This document shows, piece by piece, positions 16,596 through 23,982 of a stretch of 64,000 nucleotides of DNA. The stretch's first letter is position 1. The number at the start of each line of letters is the position of its first letter. The stretch is taken from NCBI GenBank assembly GCA_964501335.1, contig CAZCTC010000016.1:1-64000 (forward strand). Reading direction: 5' to 3'. This stretch comes from CAZCTC01 sp964501335. GTDB lineage: Bacteria; Chloroflexota; Anaerolineae; B4-G1; SLSP01. The translations under genes and the position numbers were made by a program. The notes under the pieces are model-generated. The model made no database searches, was not told where the DNA came from, and was given only the letters and a program-made list of their open reading frames with translations.

Positions 16596-17200
16596 AAATC
16601 CCCACAGAATCCTATCTCGTTCAAAAACAACGCTGGCCGCAGAACGGCCGCCATATCCTGGCCCACTTTGACGCCGACACCATCGTCGTCTATCAGGCCT
16701 ATCGTCCCGCCATCGGACTCTACGCCGCGCGCCACGGCCATTTCGGCGGAGAATTCAGCCTTGACCGGATGAGCTGGATCAAACCCAACTTCTTGTGGAT
16801 GATGTACCGCTCCGGCTGGGGCACCAAAGAAGGCCAGGAGATCACACTGGCCGTCCATCTCCAGCGCCGCGCCTTCGATGAAATCCTGGCCGCCGCCGTT
16901 CCGTCTTCATTTGATCCCGAACGCTACCCCGACCGCAACGCCTGGAGCCAGGCCGTCTCCGCTTCCCACGTACGACTGCAATGGGATCCCGACCACGATC
17001 CCTTCGGCGTCCCCCAACAACGTCGCGCCCTCCAGCTGGGATTGCGCGGCGAAACCCTGCGCCGCTACGCCCGCGAATGGATCGTTGAAATCGAAGACCT
17101 CTCCGACTTTGTGGCCCGACAGGCCGCCATCCTGAAAAGCAATCCGGCCCGGCTCGAGACCCCACAAGAGGAAGTCTACCCCCCCAATCATATGAACTAA
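16592..17200 (+). CDS. DUF4291 family protein
   Basis: A 202-residue soluble protein. Family marks: VYQAYRPAIGLYAARHGHFGG, MSWIKPNFLWMMYRSGW, TLAVHLQR, and a C-terminal ALQLGLRGETLRRYA. DUF4291 members have no settled biochemical function, though conserved Tyr/Arg/Lys/Trp residues make an enzyme plausible. The start overlaps the AraC stop by 4 nt (ATGA), indicating translational coupling; it may be a target or detoxification partner of that regulator. Confidence 0.88.
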   Translation: MKIPTESYLVQKQRWPQNGRHILAHFDADTIVVYQAYRPAIGLYAARHGHFGGEFSLDRMSWIKPNFLWMMYRSGWGTKEGQEITLAVHLQRRAFDEILAAAVPSSFDPERYPDRNAWSQAVSASHVRLQWDPDHDPFGVPQQRRALQLGLRGETLRRYAREWIVEIEDLSDFVARQAAILKSNPARLETPQEEVYPPNHMN

Positions 17201-17207
17201 GGAGTCT

Positions 17208-18938
17208 ATGAAAACAAAACACTGGATAGGATACAGCCTCTTCGCCCTGACCTTACTGCTCTCAGCCACCACCTTACTCGCCGCCAAACTTCCACCCCAT
17301 AAAACCCGCCCCCCACACACCGCAACCCTCACAGATCCCACGTATCAATGGCACACCTTCTACCCCACCGGCAAAATCGGATTGAACACCCTCTGGGGAC
17401 TCGATCTCGATAACACTGGCAACCTCTATCTCGCCGGCAAAAGCGCCCTCACCTGGAACGGGGACAACGGCATCACCGCCACCCATCCCTACAGCGGAAG
17501 TGACGACCTGCTCGTCATGAAACTGAATTCCGCCGGCGCTTACCAATGGCACAGCTTCTACGGCACCGCCCACCTCGATCAGGCCCACGATATCGCAGTC
17601 GATGCCGACGGTAATGCTTATGTGACCGGCTGGTCCTATGATCCCTGGCCAAGCCCTGGAAATACCACCCCCCTCACCGACTCCGGCAGCGTCCTGCTTC
17701 TGAAAATAAACAACGCCGGAGTCTATCAATGGCATTCCTATTCAGGCTCCCGGCTGCAAGTCGGAAATGCCATCGACATCGACAATGCCGGGAATCTCTA
17801 CATCGCCATGGCCTATTCAGGTGCCCTGGAGGCCGAAAAACTCAACCCGGGCCAGACAATCCAATGGCAAAAGGTATTCTCGAATGAAAATGTCGATCAT
17901 GAAGCTCGCTCCCTCAAAGTAGCCCCCGACGGCTCCGTCTATATCGCCGGCTGGAGTACGGCTTCCTGGGCCGGGCCCCAGGGCCAGGCGCCTCTGCACC
18001 CTCACAGCGGCGGAGTGGATCTGACCATCGTCAAGCTGAACAGCGCCGGCACCTACCAATGGCACACCTTCTACCCCTCCGACGATACTTTCAGCGGCCT
18101 GGGCATGCAGCTGGACCTCGACGCCGTCGGAAACCTCTACCTCGCCGGCTACAGTCTGGCCGCCTGGCAGGGAGATAACAATACCGCGCCGCGCCATCCT
18201 CACAGCGGCGGCAGCGATCTGTTGATCTTGAAACTCGACCCTCAAGGCGCCTACCAATGGCATACCTTCTACGGCTCCGCCGCCGACGACTACGGTTACG
18301 CCCTCGCCATCAAAGACGCCCGGCTCTACGTGACCGGCGTCAGCCCGGACAGCTGGACCGGCGACAACAACCAATCACCCGTCCACCCCTACACCGCCGG
18401 CGACGACGCCGTCATCCTCCGGCTGGATACGGACGGCCGTTACCAGTGGCACGCTTTCTACGGCGGATCGAGTATGGATGAAGGGCGCGCCCTTGCCGTC
18501 GACACCGACGGGGATCTCTACATCGCCGGAGCGAGCCGGACGGCCTGGAACGGCAACGCCGGGGCCGCCCCGCTCCATCCCTTCAGCGAGGGCGCCGGCG
18601 ATCTCTTCATCCTCAAACTGAGGGATACTGTAACGATCCATCTCTCCCTGGCCGCCCCGGTCATCCCCTTGACCGTCTTCGATCCGGTCGTCGTAACCGC
18701 CACGGTACAGAATGAACTCGCGAGCCCCACCGGCACCGTAACCTTCACCCTCCAGGGGCAGCCCCCCGTCACCATCCCCCTGGACGGCACCGGCATCGCC
18801 GTCTACACTCACACGCCGCTCCTTCCCGGCAGCTATCCGATCACCGCTGAATATCAAACGCTGATCCGCACGCTCACCCTCGATGTCGTCGGCCACAGCG
18901 TCTACCTGCCTCTGATCCTGCGGAAAGCCCAACCCTAA
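17208..18938 (+). CDS. Secreted SBBP beta-propeller protein
   Basis: A 576-residue exported protein. A signal peptide (IGYSLFALTLLLSATTLLAA) is followed by seven blades of about 60 residues marked by recurring YQWHxFY and DxxGNLYLAG motifs, the SBBP pattern of bacterial seven-bladed propellers. An Ig-like domain (VVVTATVQNELASPTGTVTFTL...LPGSYPITAEYQ) follows, and the protein ends with HSVYLPLILRK, a Chloroflexota-type terminal motif. Likely extracellular binding or structural role; no catalytic residues seen. SD AAGGAG. The von Willebrand A gene follows after 15 nt. Confidence 0.85.
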   Translation: MKTKHWIGYSLFALTLLLSATTLLAAKLPPHKTRPPHTATLTDPTYQWHTFYPTGKIGLNTLWGLDLDNTGNLYLAGKSALTWNGDNGITATHPYSGSDDLLVMKLNSAGAYQWHSFYGTAHLDQAHDIAVDADGNAYVTGWSYDPWPSPGNTTPLTDSGSVLLLKINNAGVYQWHSYSGSRLQVGNAIDIDNAGNLYIAMAYSGALEAEKLNPGQTIQWQKVFSNENVDHEARSLKVAPDGSVYIAGWSTASWAGPQGQAPLHPHSGGVDLTIVKLNSAGTYQWHTFYPSDDTFSGLGMQLDLDAVGNLYLAGYSLAAWQGDNNTAPRHPHSGGSDLLILKLDPQGAYQWHTFYGSAADDYGYALAIKDARLYVTGVSPDSWTGDNNQSPVHPYTAGDDAVILRLDTDGRYQWHAFYGGSSMDEGRALAVDTDGDLYIAGASRTAWNGNAGAAPLHPFSEGAGDLFILKLRDTVTIHLSLAAPVIPLTVFDPVVVTATVQNELASPTGTVTFTLQGQPPVTIPLDGTGIAVYTHTPLLPGSYPITAEYQTLIRTLTLDVVGHSVYLPLILRKAQP

Positions 18939-18953
18939 AAAAAGGAACCTTGC

Positions 18954-20747
18954 ATGTTAAAAATAACATCTTCAAATCAGGAACGGGGCCAGATCGCAAC
19001 CCTGGGGGCTGTCGGCCTCCTCATCATCGCATTTCTCTTCACCCTGACCGGAGGCGGTCCGGGAATGAAATCCTCCGAAAAAGCCGAACGGCGCACCCGC
19101 GGCGCCGATATCGTCCTCGCCTTTGATACCTCAGGCTCGATGGAATTTGAAACTCTCTGCTACGGCTGCTTCGTCCCGACCGCCAACGCCTACCCCCAGG
19201 GCAACTATTATCCCCTCCCCTGGAACAGCGCCGCAGTCGGCGGCTCCGCCGCCCACTGTTCACAAACCGGCGACCCGATCTACTATGACACCAACGGCAT
19301 CACCCACACTTACCTCATCCTCGAAGCGGAAGAATACTCTACCATCAACTACACCTACGATCCCGAAACCTATACGCCCGGGCTGACCTATTGGGCACTG
19401 CAACGCAACGGCAGCCAGACTCCGTCCTATATGGGCAACAGCAGGGCCCTCGGCCGCGACGGTTACGGTGCCTACCTGGAACACCACCCCTACCGCATTC
19501 ATGTCAACGCCGACGGCGAGGGTTCCAATTGCACCTGGGCCAATCTGCTGGACGGCTTCATGTGCTACCGCGACAGCTGGATTACCGCCCTGGGCGGACC
19601 CTTCCCAACTCCCCGCGTCGACTATTCCTTCACGGTCCCCACGACCGGCACCTGGTACGTCTGGGTTCGCGGGCAGGGCGGCGACGGCGCCAATAATCTG
19701 ATGTGGGGTCTCAATATGACGCCCCTGGGAAACGTCTCCGGCTTCGGCGACACAGCTTACAACTACAACGGAGCGGACCCCTATGGTTGGGAATGGCAAT
19801 CCATGGGCTCCCTGACCGCCCTTTCCGCCACCCAGACCTACACCCTCAACCTCTGGGCCGGCGCCGCCGATTTCTCCATCGACCGCATCATCCTCACCAA
19901 CGACAGCCAGAATCCCGGAGTCATATCATCGGGGAGCGCTTTCGACCTTGCCGTGCTCAAGAACACCTCCGCTATCGACAACCACCGCAGCGGCATGGCC
20001 TGCGATCCCTGCGATGCCCGCTTCGGCGGCTATCCCACCGCCGACGGCATGACCACGCCGCGCTGCAACGATTCCTCCATTCCCGAAGCTCGCCGGGATC
20101 GCCGAAAAGATCCGCTCTACGACGATGAACAAAGCATCCGCGGCGCGATCGAAGGATTCAAAGCCTTTGCCCTGAGACTGAACCTTCAACATGATCAGGT
20201 GGGCCTGGTCTCTTACAACTCTACAGCGGCCATCAACCATGAACTGCTGTGTCTGCAAAGCCAGGGCGCCGCATGCGCCCCGGCCGTCATTACCAATACC
20301 ATTATCACCACACTGGACAACCTCCACGCCAGCGGCAGCACCAACATCGCAGATACGATCCGACTGAGCACCGACGTATTAAGCGATACCAATGGGCACT
20401 ACGGTCGGCCCGAAGCAACAAAAGCCATCGTCATCATCACCGACGGCGAAACAAACCAAATCCTCAACCTCGATCCAGTCTGCTATGCTCAAGATTACTG
20501 GCCCTATAACACGGGGGATTCCAACCGGGATCGCTCCAAAGACTGCACCGTTTACTATGCCATGCAGGCCCGCGACCACGGAATTGCCGTCTACAGCATC
20601 ACCATGAAGGGAAGAGCCGACCAGGAATTAATGCAATATATCGCCGAACTCACCGGCGGCTTCCACCGCCATGCCCCCACCCAGACCCAACTCGACCCGA
20701 TCTTAAAGGAAATAAATCGCTTTATCCATTACCGGCTGCAAGATTGA
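18954..20747 (+). CDS. Membrane-anchored von Willebrand A protein with CBM-like insert
   Basis: A 597-residue protein. An N-terminal TadE/TadG-like helix (RGQIATLGAVGLLIIAFLF) anchors it. A von Willebrand A domain begins at about 50 with IVLAFDTSGSM (MIDAS DxSxS) and resumes near 395 (EGFKAFALRLN...VGLVSYNSTA, IVIITDGETN). Between the halves, about 250 residues carry a carbohydrate-binding-module-like beta-sandwich (ILEAEEYSTI; YSFTVPTTGTWYVWVRGQGG) and several Cys residues. It is probably a surface adhesion or assembly protein. It follows the SBBP propeller gene by 15 nt, so both are likely produced together. Confidence 0.83.
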   Translation: MLKITSSNQERGQIATLGAVGLLIIAFLFTLTGGGPGMKSSEKAERRTRGADIVLAFDTSGSMEFETLCYGCFVPTANAYPQGNYYPLPWNSAAVGGSAAHCSQTGDPIYYDTNGITHTYLILEAEEYSTINYTYDPETYTPGLTYWALQRNGSQTPSYMGNSRALGRDGYGAYLEHHPYRIHVNADGEGSNCTWANLLDGFMCYRDSWITALGGPFPTPRVDYSFTVPTTGTWYVWVRGQGGDGANNLMWGLNMTPLGNVSGFGDTAYNYNGADPYGWEWQSMGSLTALSATQTYTLNLWAGAADFSIDRIILTNDSQNPGVISSGSAFDLAVLKNTSAIDNHRSGMACDPCDARFGGYPTADGMTTPRCNDSSIPEARRDRRKDPLYDDEQSIRGAIEGFKAFALRLNLQHDQVGLVSYNSTAAINHELLCLQSQGAACAPAVITNTIITTLDNLHASGSTNIADTIRLSTDVLSDTNGHYGRPEATKAIVIITDGETNQILNLDPVCYAQDYWPYNTGDSNRDRSKDCTVYYAMQARDHGIAVYSITMKGRADQELMQYIAELTGGFHRHAPTQTQLDPILKEINRFIHYRLQD

Positions 20748-20790
20748 TTATTCGGCCGGCACAGCTGTTCAACAACATGGATTAAAAACA

Positions 20791-20825
20791 GTTTGGGCGC
20801 GCCCTTAAAACGAGCGTGCCCAAAC
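20791..20825. repeat. Hairpin after von Willebrand A gene
   Basis: GTTTGGGCGCG pairs with CGTGCCCAAAC (one G-T pair) around a loop of about 13 nt. It may act as a 3' end for the gene at 18954, but the following T-run is poor. Confidence 0.45.
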
Positions 20826-20828
20826 CCG

Positions 20829-20860
20829 TCTTCCGATCTTCCGATCTTCCAATCTTCCAG
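20829..20860. repeat. TCTTCCGA octamer tandem repeat
   Basis: Four head-to-tail 8-bp units: TCTTCCGA, TCTTCCGA, TCTTCCAA, TCTTCCAG. Confidence 0.85.
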
Positions 20861-20875
20861 TTACCGTCCGTTGCT

Positions 20876-21020
20876 CGACCTGTACGGTTAGTCTGGAAAA
20901 AACATATTTGCGGCGGCTTCAGAAAGCCGCCGCAAATATGAATAAAAATAACTCTCTCCCTCGCGTAGCATCCCGCGCATCGTATCTTACCGGGAAAGAA
21001 CCCTGTGCGGGACGCAAAAA
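20876..21020. repeat. Dispersed palindrome element, complete, hairpin 20903-20940
   Basis: One of the most complete reverse copies: CGACCTGTACGGTTAG arm, perfect stem CATATTTGCGGCGGCTT / complement with loop CAGA, AATAAAAATAACTCTC, then a second stem from CATCCCGCGC (about 20968) to GTGCGGGACGC (about 21005-21015). It ends 10 nt before the stop of the convergent nitroreductase gene. Confidence 0.92.
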
Positions 21021-21030
21021 CCCTCTTTTA

Positions 21031-21858
21031 TCAGCTCAACCACTGCACCTTGGCGCGATTGCGAGGCGGAATATTGGGCAGATTGTACTTGGGATACCCC
21101 AACATCAATCCGCCCAAAGGAACATTGCCTTCCGGAATCCCAAAAGCCTTCTTCAGTTCGGGAAGGGTGTTCAACATCATATACAGAAAACCGGCCCAAC
21201 AGGTCCCCAGTCCAAAAGAAGGCGCCGCCAGTTCAAGATAAGTCAAAGCGATCGTCCCATCGACCAGAGGCATCATGGCATCCGGTTTGGTATGGGCCAG
21301 GACCAGATGCGGCGCATTGCGACAGACAATGTCGGCCCCCTGCGACCAGGCCCCGATGATATAATCCACCATTCCCGGCCCAAACATGGAACGTTCCGGC
21401 GCATCCGCAGGCAACTGATTCAACAACTCCACCATCAGCCCGGTCAGCCGATGCACTTCCTCAGGGCTCTCCACCACAATCCATTCAATCGGTTGCCCAT
21501 TGCCGGCCGAGGGCGCAAAGCGGGCAATGTCCAGCAACGACTCAAAGGTCTCATGATCGATCGCCTTGTCGCGGAAATTCCGGATGGAACGCCGACCGCG
21601 CATATAAAGCCCGATCTGCTCCGGATTCATCGAAACCTTGCCGGTCTGCTGCGAAGGCGCCATCACTTCCGCATACTCCGGCGCCAACAAGAGCGCCTGC
21701 TGAGTACAAACGGCCTCGCAGTGTCCGCAACCAATGCAGCCGTCGCCGACCATCTGCGGATAGCTGCCCTCTGCCATCTGAATGACCCCCATCCCACAAA
21801 TCCGGGCGCAGGCACCGCATTGCGCACAACGTTCCTGATCCAGCGTGAAAATACCCAT
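21031..21858 (-). CDS. Ferredoxin-nitroreductase fusion
   Basis: About 275 residues. The N-terminal 60 residues hold two 4Fe-4S motifs (CAQCGACARIC and CIGCGHCEAVC). The rest is a nitroreductase fold: RRSIRNFRDKAIDHETFESLLDIARFAPSAGNGQPIEW (FMN contacts from RRS and SAGN), then LAAPSFGLGTCWAGF and GGLMLGYPKYN. The reaction is flavin-dependent reduction of nitro compounds or quinones with electrons fed through the clusters; the true substrate is unknown. The start at 21858 follows GGAAGAAACG; an upstream in-frame start (21885) is less supported. The gene is 92 nt downstream of tetR with a palindromic operator between them. Confidence 0.9.
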   Translation of the reverse strand: MGIFTLDQERCAQCGACARICGMGVIQMAEGSYPQMVGDGCIGCGHCEAVCTQQALLLAPEYAEVMAPSQQTGKVSMNPEQIGLYMRGRRSIRNFRDKAIDHETFESLLDIARFAPSAGNGQPIEWIVVESPEEVHRLTGLMVELLNQLPADAPERSMFGPGMVDYIIGAWSQGADIVCRNAPHLVLAHTKPDAMMPLVDGTIALTYLELAAPSFGLGTCWAGFLYMMLNTLPELKKAFGIPEGNVPLGGLMLGYPKYNLPNIPPRNRAKVQWLS

Positions 21859-21911
21859 CGTTTCTTCCTTTCCTGTTTTCCCCAAAATTGATCTGACTCG
21901 AAGGCCGGGAA

Positions 21912-21933
21912 TTGGACTGAATGTTCATTCCAA
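21912..21933 (-). promoter_or_regulatory. TetR-type operator upstream of nitroreductase
   Basis: A 22-nt dyad: half-sites TTGGA-x-TGAA and TTCA-x-TCCAA around TG. Its core GAATGTTCATTC (21919-21930) matches the palindrome at 22538-22549, supporting both as sites for the adjacent TetR regulator. Confidence 0.7.
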
Positions 21934-21950
21934 TCGAAAACTAAAAAATT

Positions 21951-22547
21951 TTAGAGCTTTATGGCATCCCAGCAGGCCGTAATCGCGGCCTCCATCGTCG
22001 CCTCATCCAGCGTCACCGCCCCGCTCAAAGAACCGCGCATCAGATTGGATAACGGAGCGCTGGCAATCAGGAACAATAGATAGGTCGGCAACGGTTTAAA
22101 AACCTGCTGCTTCTGCCCATCGGCAATCAACTGCACCGTCGCATCCCAACAACAGCTCTGTTCCAACGTTTTAGCCACCTGATTGATACAGGGGGCCATC
22201 GAATGCTGGTCCAAAAACTTAAAAACCAGGGGATGCCGTTGATAATAGCGCAACAAATTGCGCCAGATGAAGAAAAAACGCTCCCGCAAGGTCCCCTTAA
22301 CCGAGTAACCTTCCAGAACCACCTCACTCATCCGATCTTTGAGCTCAATGTAGAGGATGTTGACCAATTCCTCTTTGCTGGAGAAGTAGTGATAGATGGT
22401 CCCCATCCCCACCTGAGCCTCCCGGGCAATTAACGACATGGGAGTAGATTCCAGGCCGCGCGCGACGACCAGGCGCAAAGTAGCGTCCAGGATTGCCTGG
22501 CGCTTATCTTCCGACTCCGTTATCGTTAAACCCTCTGGAATGATCAT
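21951..22547 (-). CDS. TetR family transcriptional regulator
   Basis: A 198-residue repressor. N-terminal helix-turn-helix (residues about 14-60): KRQAILDATLRLVVARGLES, then LIAREAQVGMGTIYHYFSSKEELVNIL. The C-terminal part is a helical ligand-binding/dimerisation domain of no recognised subclass. The gene is codirectional with the nitroreductase downstream, and a shared palindrome GAATGWTCATTC occurs both at its own start codon and before the nitroreductase, so autoregulation plus control of the reductase is likely (inference). Confidence 0.93.
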   Translation of the reverse strand: MIIPEGLTITESEDKRQAILDATLRLVVARGLESTPMSLIAREAQVGMGTIYHYFSSKEELVNILYIELKDRMSEVVLEGYSVKGTLRERFFFIWRNLLRYYQRHPLVFKFLDQHSMAPCINQVAKTLEQSCCWDATVQLIADGQKQQVFKPLPTYLLFLIASAPLSNLMRGSLSGAVTLDEATMEAAITACWDAIKL

Positions 22548-22549
22548 TC
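22538..22549 (-). promoter_or_regulatory. TetR-type operator over tetR start codon
   Basis: Perfect palindrome GAATGATCATTC covering the start codon at 22545-22547. It differs from the core at 21919-21930 by one central base. Confidence 0.65.
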
Positions 22550-22703
22550 TATTCAGATTCTACCACAGGCCTGATTTTCGTCAAATAGACCGTTTCTGTT
22601 TCTACGCGCTCCATCCCCTTCCCGTGAAATAGTGTAATTAATTCAAGTTGCCACCTCGATAAATCCAGCCCATTATTCAAGATCCGCTGCATGCCGTCCA
22701 AAA

Positions 22704-22804
22704 GTAGACAGCAGCAAGTAGACAGTAGACAGCAAAAATCTTCGCCTTACCGGCTCAAATGGACTGGAAATCCGCTGTCTACTGTCTACCGTCTACTTTC
22801 TACT
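22704..22804. repeat. TGTCTAC heptamer inverted-repeat element
   Basis: GTAGACAGTAGACAGC (22718-22733) is perfectly inverted at 22774-22789, enclosing AAAAATCTTCGCCTTACC and a variable part. Right-hand units are TGTCTAC, TGTCTAC, CGTCTAC, TTTCTAC. The inner part matches 15115-15188. Confidence 0.85.
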
Positions 22805-22894
22805 AAACCTTTGCGTGCAAAAAAGCTTAAATAGAAAGCACGTCTTTTAAAGGTAGCAACTTGGGTTAATTAACGATTTGCCTTACAATAGAAA

Positions 22895-23015
22895 AGAAAA
22901 CCTATGTTTTCGGCGGTTTCAGAAAGCCGCCGAAAATATGAATAAAAACAACTCTCTCTGCCTGCTTCGCACAGCGCGTCGCTTCGAGCCGAACAAAAAC
23001 CTTTTGCGGGACGCC
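22895..23015. repeat. Dispersed palindrome element, hairpin 22903-22939
   Basis: Reverse copy: stem TATGTTTTCGGCGGTTT with G-T compensations against AAGCCGCCGAAAATAT, loop CAGA, then AATAAAAACAACTCTC, CTTCGCAC-AGCGCGTCGC and GCGGGACGC. It occupies the leader region of the LPETG gene. The rest of the 507-nt gap 22548-23054 holds the heptamer element and no gene. Confidence 0.88.
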
Positions 23016-23054
23016 AACAAGGCCCAATCCGATAAAGAACTGGAGAATTAAAAA

Positions 23055-23669
23055 ATGAAGCACAACCTGCCCCCCCAATCCCTTACCAAAACTATTTTAA
23101 GCGGCACCGGCCTGTGGTTGCTTCTGCTCACCCTGCTGATTCCCACCAACCTCCAGGCTGCCCGCTCCTCCCTGCCGCCCCGCCCCACCGCCACGCCGAC
23201 CCCTACCGCAACCGTACCGGCGCCGGCCCCCACCGAAGAATCCAACGGCACCATCGTGCTGAAAATCAGAGGCTCGGAAACCCTCAAACTGGAAACCCTG
23301 TGGACGGTTGTAGAATGGCAGGATGCCGGAGGCAACTGGCACCCGGTAACCGGCTGGGCGGGCCCGCTGGATTCCATCAACGGCACCAGCGGAGAAAAAC
23401 GGTGGGGAATTCTGCCGGATACCCGCCACAACCCGGGACTCTTCCGCTGGAGCGTCTATGAGCAGCCGGAAGGAAAATGTCTCGGGAACAGCGCACCGTT
23501 CTCCCTGCCTGCCGACAACGGCGCCATCGAACTCTCACTTACCCTGACCCCCATCCTGCTGCCGGAAACCGGCACGGAGACAAGCCCCATCCTCGCCCTG
23601 CTGGCCGGAATTCTATGCCTGAGTGGTGCAGGCATCCTGATCTTCCGCCGCGCCGCCCCAAACCACTAA
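23055..23669 (+). CDS. Cell-surface protein with LPETG sorting-type tail
   Basis: A 204-residue exported protein. A signal (TGLWLLLLTLLIPTNLQA) is followed by a Pro/Thr stalk (PRPTATPTPTATVPAPAPT) and a small beta domain with a Cys (ESNGTIVLKIRGSETL...GLFRWSVYEQPEGKC). The C-terminus has the tripartite sorting layout: LPETG, hydrophobic stretch ILALLAGILCLSGAGILIF and RRA. This predicts sortase-dependent attachment, or at least a membrane-anchored tail. No sortase is in the window. Function of the beta domain is unknown. The upstream palindrome element forms most of its leader. Confidence 0.8.
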   Translation: MKHNLPPQSLTKTILSGTGLWLLLLTLLIPTNLQAARSSLPPRPTATPTPTATVPAPAPTEESNGTIVLKIRGSETLKLETLWTVVEWQDAGGNWHPVTGWAGPLDSINGTSGEKRWGILPDTRHNPGLFRWSVYEQPEGKCLGNSAPFSLPADNGAIELSLTLTPILLPETGTETSPILALLAGILCLSGAGILIFRRAAPNH

Positions 23670-23742
23670 ACCAGGAACAGCTCCCCCAAAAATAAAATTT
23701 CCCGCTGTGTGGTTATTCGTTTGCCGGGCTTAAGCCCCCTTC

Positions 23743-23888
23743 CTTACGTCCTGCAAATGGCCCTTTTCTCGTACGATACGCCGCGCGGTGCAAAGCAGGA
23801 AGAGTTTTTTAGGTTTGGCGCGCTTTCTGAGGCGCGCCAAACCATAGGCTTTTTTCGCTTACCTTTTCCCGGCTAACCGCACAGGTTC
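23743..23888. repeat. Dispersed palindrome element, hairpin 23812-23843
   Basis: Forward copy: ACGTCCTGCAAATGGCC, CGCCGCGCGGTGCAAAGC, then stem GGTTTGGCGCGCTT / complement (one G-T pair), loop TCTG, then CTAACCGCACAGGTT. The loop is inverted relative to most forward copies. Confidence 0.88.
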
Positions 23889-23982
23889 CTCATAACCGCT
23901 TACGTTTGAAAACGGTTTGTATTTCCTCCGATTTGTGATATTTTTAGCCCCTGAATTAAATATCGCATGGGAGCAATACTGC

